Positions 22,784-26,015 of a stretch of DNA of 26,015 nt are shown here, one piece after another. This DNA comes from Halobacteriales archaeon QS_9_70_65 (GTDB taxonomy: Archaea > Halobacteriota > Halobacteria > Halobacteriales > Haloarculaceae), in NCBI GenBank assembly GCA_003023535.1, contig PXSC01000199.1, positions 1 through 26,015 on the forward strand, given 5' to 3'. The position numbers were made by a program, and so were the translations under genes. Position 1 is the first letter of the stretch. The number at the start of each line of letters is the position of its first letter. Under the pieces are notes generated by a model. The model was not told where the DNA came from. It worked only from the letters and a program-made list of their open reading frames with translations, and searched no databases.

Positions 22784-25612
22784 ATGGAGATTCTGCCGGA
22801 CACGAGCGCGGTCGTCGACGGCCGCGTGTCGGAGCGCGTCGAGACGGCGGGCTTCGACGGCACCGTCTACGTCGCCGAGGCCGTCGTCGGCGAACTCGAG
22901 GGCCAGGCCAACGACGGCCGCGAGGGCGGCTGGGACGGCCTCGAAGAGCTCCAGCGGCTCGCCGACTTCGCCGACGACGGCGACATCGACGTCGAGTACG
23001 TCGGTCGTCGGCCGGACGCCGCCGAGCGGTCGGGCGCCGGCGAGGGCGACGTCGACGCGCTCATCCGTGGACTGGCCGCCGACCACGGCGCGACGCTGCT
23101 GACGAGCGACGTCGTCCAGGCGGAGGTCGCCGAGGCCAAGGGGCTGTCCGTCGACTACGTCGAGCCCCGGACCGACGACGCCGGCGACGACGATGGGCTC
23201 GCCGTCGAACGGTTCTTCGACGAGCGGACGATGTCGGTCCACCTGAAGACGGGGGTGCCGCCGAAGGCCAAGCGCGGCGCCGTCGGCGAGATGAGCTACC
23301 AGGCCCTCGAGGACGACCCGCTGGAGGAGGCGCGAATGCGGTCGTTCGCCGACGACGTCGTCGAGACGGCCCGCGCCTCCAGCGACGGCTTCGTCGAGCT
23401 GTCGCAGCCGGGGATGACCATCGCCCAGGTGCGGGACCTCCGGATCGCGGTCGCGGAGCCGCCCTTCGCCGACGGCGTCGAGGTGACCGCCGTCCGGCCC
23501 ATCGTCAAGACCGACCTCGACGACTACGCCTTCGCCGACGAGCTCCGCGACCGGCTGGCCGAGCGGAACCGCGGCGTCCTCATCTCGGGGTCGCCCGGCG
23601 CCGGCAAGTCGACGTTCGCCCAGGCCGTCGCCGAGTTCCTCGACGACGCCGACTTCGCCGTCAAGACGATGGAAAAGCCCCGCGACCTCCAGGTCGGGCC
23701 GGAGATCACCCAGTACACCGAGTTGGGCGGGTCGATGAAGAACACCGCCGACTCGCTGCTGATGGTCCGGCCGGACTACACCATCTACGACGAGGTGCGG
23801 AAGACGTCGGACTTCGAGACGTTCGCGGACATGCGGCTGGCCGGCGTCGGGATGATCGGCGTCGTCCACGCCACGCGGGCCATCGACGCCCTCCAGCGGC
23901 TCGTCGGCCGGGTCGAGCTGGGCATGATCCCGCAGGTCGTCGACACCGTCGTCTACGTCGAGGCCGGCGAGATCGACACCGTCTACGACGTCGCCACGGA
24001 GGTGAAGGTGCCGCACGGGCTCACCCAGGACGACCTCGCCCGGCCGGTCATCGTCATCCAGGACTTCGAGACCGGCACGCCGGCCTACGAGATATACACG
24101 TTCAACCGGCAGGTCGTCACCGTCCCGCTGGAGGGTGCCGACGGCGCGGGCGACGACACCGGCGTCGAGCGCGTCGCCAAACAGGAGATCGAGCGGGAGA
24201 TCCGGTCGGCGGCCCGCGGCCACGTCGAGGTCGAGCTGCGGGGACAGAACGAGGCCGTCGTCTACGTCGAAAACGACGACATCAGCTACGTCATCGGCAA
24301 GGGCGGCGGCCGCATCGGCAAGATCGAAGACCGCCTCGGCATCAGCATCGACGTCCGGACGTTCGACGACCGGCCGGGCGGCGCCTCCGGCGGCGGTGGC
24401 GGCTCCGGGGGCGCCGCCGGCGAGGTCGTCGTCCCGGAGGTGACCGACCGCCACGTCGTCGTCCCGCTGGACGACCACCACGGCGAGACCGTCGAGGTGC
24501 GGGCCGACGACGAGTACCTCTTCACCGCGACCGTCTCCCGCGGCGGCGAGATTCAGGTGTCGCGGGGCTCCACGCACGCCGTGGCCGCATCGCGGAGGGA
24601 CGCGGCCCTCCGGCGCCGCGTCTCACCTCTCGGCCTCGAGTCGGACGAACGCGATACAGGCGACCCAGCCGTCGCCGGCGGGGTCCGGGGTGCCGAGTTC
24701 AGCGGCGTACCGTCCGGGGTCGAGGTCGGGGTCCGATCGGACGGACTCGACCGCCTCGAGGAGCGACCAGGAGCGGGTTCCGCCGGGCGTCACGGTCGCC
24801 TCTCCGTCGCCGGCGGTCTCGCGGTCGAGTTCCGTCCACCCGTCGCCGCCGTCGTGGTGGACGCGCCAGCTGTGGGGGTTGAACGAGAACTCCACGTCGG
24901 ACCGGTCGTGGAGGGTCAGCGTCACCTCCTCGGCGGGTGTCCCGTCGTCGAGGCGGCTCCGCTCCGGCGTCGCCGCGAGGAAGACGCCCGCGTCGCGCTC
25001 GACGGTGTGCGAGCAGACGGCTCTGTCGCGGGTCGTCTCGAAGGGTGGACACCGCCGGGCTTCGGCGGTCGGGGTCGGCTCCGTCCCGTCGGAGTCGGTC
25101 GGCGCGCCGTCCGGCGCGTCGTCGCCGCCGGCCGGGGCACCGGTACAGCCGGCGGCGAACTCCAGGGTCGGCAGAGCGGCGAGAAGCCTTCGTCGGTTCA
25201 TACTTCGAACGACGGACCGAAGCGACGAGCACGTTCGGGTGGCGCAAAGAGCCGGTTGACCCTCGGCGACGCGGGACGGTACGCTTGCCAGTGCAGGCAG
25301 TCGTACGGAGAGCGACGGTCAGTCGTCGGAGACGGCCGCGTCGGTCCCGTCGGCGGCGGCGTCGACCGACGTCTCGATCTCGTAGAGGTTCTGGCGCGCG
25401 TCGGCGAAGTAGACGTCCTCGGTGACGATGTCGATCTCCTCGAGTCGCTCGAGGGCGTAGCGGACGGTTCTGGGTCATCGGGCCGTTGTACTCGAGCACC
25501 TTGTAGACGAGCTTCGCACTTGGCGGGAGGTCCGAGAGTTCTTCCCCGTCAGAATCGGCCATCTGTGCTAATTCACACGCAAGGCTCGGGAATAAGCTTT
25601 GACCCCAACTAG
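22784..25612 (+). CDS. PIN domain - ATPase - KH protein, with its natural stop apparently lost
   Basis: The recognisable protein runs from MEILPDTSAVVDGRV to EIQVSRGS, ending near 24571 (596 residues). An N-terminal PIN domain (acidic Asp6, about residues 1-125, ending TLLTSDVVQAEVA) suggests metal-dependent RNase activity. A PilT/VirB11-like ATPase follows, with Walker A GSPGAGKST (269-277, Lys275) and Walker B-like DYTIYDEVRK. Near the C-terminus is a KH-type RNA-binding segment with GKGG at 505-508, then a glycine linker and a small beta-rich tail. This architecture is an established, poorly characterised archaeal family. Homologs end soon after this point. Here no frame has a stop near, and the reading frame continues another 346 codons, antisense to the lipoprotein and the regulator, to 25612. 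That extension looks non-native. A strong TATA box precedes the start. Confidence 0.8.
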   Translation: MEILPDTSAVVDGRVSERVETAGFDGTVYVAEAVVGELEGQANDGREGGWDGLEELQRLADFADDGDIDVEYVGRRPDAAERSGAGEGDVDALIRGLAADHGATLLTSDVVQAEVAEAKGLSVDYVEPRTDDAGDDDGLAVERFFDERTMSVHLKTGVPPKAKRGAVGEMSYQALEDDPLEEARMRSFADDVVETARASSDGFVELSQPGMTIAQVRDLRIAVAEPPFADGVEVTAVRPIVKTDLDDYAFADELRDRLAERNRGVLISGSPGAGKSTFAQAVAEFLDDADFAVKTMEKPRDLQVGPEITQYTELGGSMKNTADSLLMVRPDYTIYDEVRKTSDFETFADMRLAGVGMIGVVHATRAIDALQRLVGRVELGMIPQVVDTVVYVEAGEIDTVYDVATEVKVPHGLTQDDLARPVIVIQDFETGTPAYEIYTFNRQVVTVPLEGADGAGDDTGVERVAKQEIEREIRSAARGHVEVELRGQNEAVVYVENDDISYVIGKGGGRIGKIEDRLGISIDVRTFDDRPGGASGGGGGSGGAAGEVVVPEVTDRHVVVPLDDHHGETVEVRADDEYLFTATVSRGGEIQVSRGSTHAVAASRRDAALRRRVSPLGLESDERDTGDPAVAGGVRGAEFSGVPSGVEVGVRSDGLDRLEERPGAGSAGRHGRLSVAGGLAVEFRPPVAAVVVDAPAVGVERELHVGPVVEGQRHLLGGCPVVEAAPLRRRREEDARVALDGVRADGSVAGRLEGWTPPGFGGRGRLRPVGVGRRAVRRVVAAGRGTGTAGGELQGRQSGEKPSSVHTSNDGPKRRARSGGAKSRLTLGDAGRYACQCRQSYGERRSVVGDGRVGPVGGGVDRRLDLVEVLARVGEVDVLGDDVDLLESLEGVADGSGSSGRCTRAPCRRASHLAGGPRVLPRQNRPSVLIHTQGSGISFDPN
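24593..24612. terminator. Hairpin between convergent genes
   Basis: CGGAGGG (24593-24599) pairs with CCCTCCG (24606-24612) around a six-base loop. It lies just after the last recognisable codons of the PIN-ATPase and 11 bases beyond the minus-strand lipoprotein stop. Its place suggests a shared terminator or convergent-gene barrier; there is no T-run. Confidence 0.35.
24623..25201 (-). CDS. Predicted Tat lipoprotein with a possible BsuPI-like beta domain
   Basis: A 192-residue exported lipoprotein. The short signal has three arginines (MNRRRLLAALPTLEFAAGC), ending in a lipobox-like AAGC with Cys19. A Thr/Asp/Pro-rich linker follows. The mature domain contains EEVTLTLHDRSDVEFSFNPHSWRVHHDGGDGWTEL and a later PGRYAAEL strand. 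The pattern resembles bacterial BsuPI/immunoglobulin-like domains in other exported proteins, from memory. Four cysteines in the mature part (for example CPPF, VCSH) might form disulfides. Function unknown. It lies on the same strand downstream of the broken regulator. The long plus-strand reading frame across it is taken to be spurious because this frame has a full signal peptide, linker and domain. Confidence 0.7.
   Translation of the reverse strand: MNRRRLLAALPTLEFAAGCTGAPAGGDDAPDGAPTDSDGTEPTPTAEARRCPPFETTRDRAVCSHTVERDAGVFLAATPERSRLDDGTPAEEVTLTLHDRSDVEFSFNPHSWRVHHDGGDGWTELDRETAGDGEATVTPGGTRSWSLLEAVESVRSDPDLDPGRYAAELGTPDPAGDGWVACIAFVRLEAER
25319..25562 (-). pseudogene. Winged-helix transcription regulator missing its central helix region
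   Basis: The ATG at 25562 reads MADSDGEELSDLPPSAKLVYKVLEYNGPMTQ, the conserved start of a MarR/TrmB-like haloarchaeal winged-helix regulator. At about 25469 the conserved sequence jumps to another frame: TVRYALERLEEIDIVTEDVYFADARQNLYEIE, ending VSDD and TGA at 25319-25321. In homologs I recall, about twelve residues join these parts (helix two and the start of the recognition helix), so about 35 nt appear to be missing. The wing and C-terminus are perfect. The palindrome and TATA-like element upstream suggest self-regulation. As it stands no functional DNA-binding protein could be made. Confidence 0.75.
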
Positions 25613-25617
25613 TTGGG
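25591..25617 (-). promoter_or_regulatory. Palindrome and TATA-like element upstream of the regulator
   Basis: CCCAACTAGTTGGG at 25604-25617 is a perfect 14-bp palindrome. Next to it the minus strand reads AAAGCTTATT (25591-25600), a TATA-like element about 30-38 bases before the regulator ATG at 25562. The palindrome thus lies just upstream of the promoter core, where an activator or autoregulator could bind. It is also about 80 bases before the divergent EMC6-like gene. Confidence 0.5.
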
Positions 25618-25688
25618 TACGGTTCGACGAGTTCGACGGGCGCGGGCGAGGGGTGGAACGAACCGCTTTTGCCGCCGGACGGCCGACG

Positions 25689-25695
25689 GTGAGGT
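25689..25695 (+). promoter_or_regulatory. Purine-rich ribosome binding site of the EMC6-like gene
   Basis: GGTGAGG at 25688-25694 directly precedes ATG 25696 and matches the anti-Shine-Dalgarno of archaeal 16S rRNA, though the spacing is unusually short. It supports this start. Confidence 0.4.
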
Positions 25696-26013
25696 ATGTC
25701 AACCGACACGGCCGAGCGGCGGGCCGAACACGTCCGCGGCGTGACGGTCACGTTTCTGGCGTGTTTCGCCGGCGTCGCCGCGGCGGTGGTCTCGGCGAGC
25801 GTCGCCGGCGGGCCCAAGGACCTGCTCGGCGTCTACGTGGTCGCGGGAGCCGTGCTCATGCAGTTTCCCCTCCACCGGGCGCTGGAGGCGGTTGGAATCG
25901 ACCTCGACGTCGACGACTTCGGGCCGAAGGACTTCCTCTACGTCGCGTTCATGACCTTCGCGCTGTGGTTCGTCTGCTGGACGGTGCTGCTGACGACGGG
26001 GACGAGCCCCTGA
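25696..26013 (+). CDS. EMC6-like small membrane protein
   Basis: A 105-residue membrane protein with three hydrophobic segments (about residues 17-37, 43-60 and 80-101). It resembles archaeal EMC6-like proteins, related to a subunit of the eukaryotic ER membrane complex and possibly helping membrane-protein insertion. The acidic DVDDFGPKDFLYVAFMTFALWFV, leading into the last helix, is the most characteristic part. The acidic, polar N-terminus contains no signal peptide. The TGA at 26011-26013 overlaps an ATG at 26013-26015, so a further gene probably begins at the window edge. The regulator gene diverges from it. Function in haloarchaea is not established. Confidence 0.75.
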   Translation: MSTDTAERRAEHVRGVTVTFLACFAGVAAAVVSASVAGGPKDLLGVYVVAGAVLMQFPLHRALEAVGIDLDVDDFGPKDFLYVAFMTFALWFVCWTVLLTTGTSP

Positions 26014-26015
26014 TG

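Noticed and set aside
22676..24577. 633-codon minus-strand frame opposite the PIN-ATPase
   Set aside because: Mirror of a clear conserved gene; absence of stops is explained by high GC and codon bias.
1..26015. tRNA, rRNA or a CRISPR array
   Set aside because: No cloverleaf, rRNA core or repeat-spacer pattern was noticed on either strand by eye.

Overview
The window comes from a haloarchaeon (class Halobacteria). Predicted proteins are strongly acidic and GC-rich, exported proteins carry twin-arginine signals followed by a lipobox, several starts look leaderless behind AT-rich TATA boxes, and the gene families (Agl23-like membrane protein, GndA-type 6-phosphogluconate dehydrogenase, PIN-ATPase-KH protein, EMC6-like protein, geranylgeranyl reductase family) are typical of haloarchaeal chromosomes. 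I cannot name the genus. All calls come from reading translations and motifs; no database search was run.

Left part (1 to about 11.4 kb) looks like an accessory segment with somewhat lower GC. It opens with gene-poor sequence that may hold the right end of an IS200/IS605-type element and a 9-bp tandem repeat. Next comes a two-gene unit, an aldehyde dehydrogenase and an acetolactate synthase-like ThDP enzyme. Two decayed genes follow, one of them a frameshifted copy of the zinc-ribbon family called 'biosurfactant protein 1'. Then comes an iron-siderophore uptake operon (Tat lipoprotein binding protein, FAD oxidoreductase, FecCD permease, ATPase). A second, convergent but broken binding-protein gene follows. 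Both binding-protein genes carry the same DtxR-type iron box next to their promoters. About 0.8 kb of hairpin-rich non-coding DNA closes this part.

Right part (about 11.4 kb to the end) is very GC-rich and looks like ordinary chromosome. It holds a broken geranylgeranyl reductase-family gene, a small haloarchaeal protein, 6-phosphogluconate dehydrogenase diverging from a Tat-exported alpha/beta hydrolase, an ABC exporter pair whose ATPase gene is broken, an Agl23-type membrane protein, an M32 carboxypeptidase behind an M20 peptidase, a divergent PIN-ATPase-KH gene, a Tat lipoprotein, a broken winged-helix regulator and an EMC6-like membrane protein.

The most striking property is how many otherwise conserved genes carry a short internal or terminal loss at a single point: the zinc-ribbon protein, FAD oxidoreductase, second binding protein, geranylgeranyl reductase, ABC ATPase, winged-helix regulator, the 3' end of the PIN-ATPase and perhaps of the hydrolase. 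Sequence on both sides of each point is clean and in frame. This may be a systematic assembly error or real microdeletion; read mapping would decide. The other notable signals are the paired iron boxes and a set of almost uniform hairpins with a 9-bp stem and 3-nt loop.
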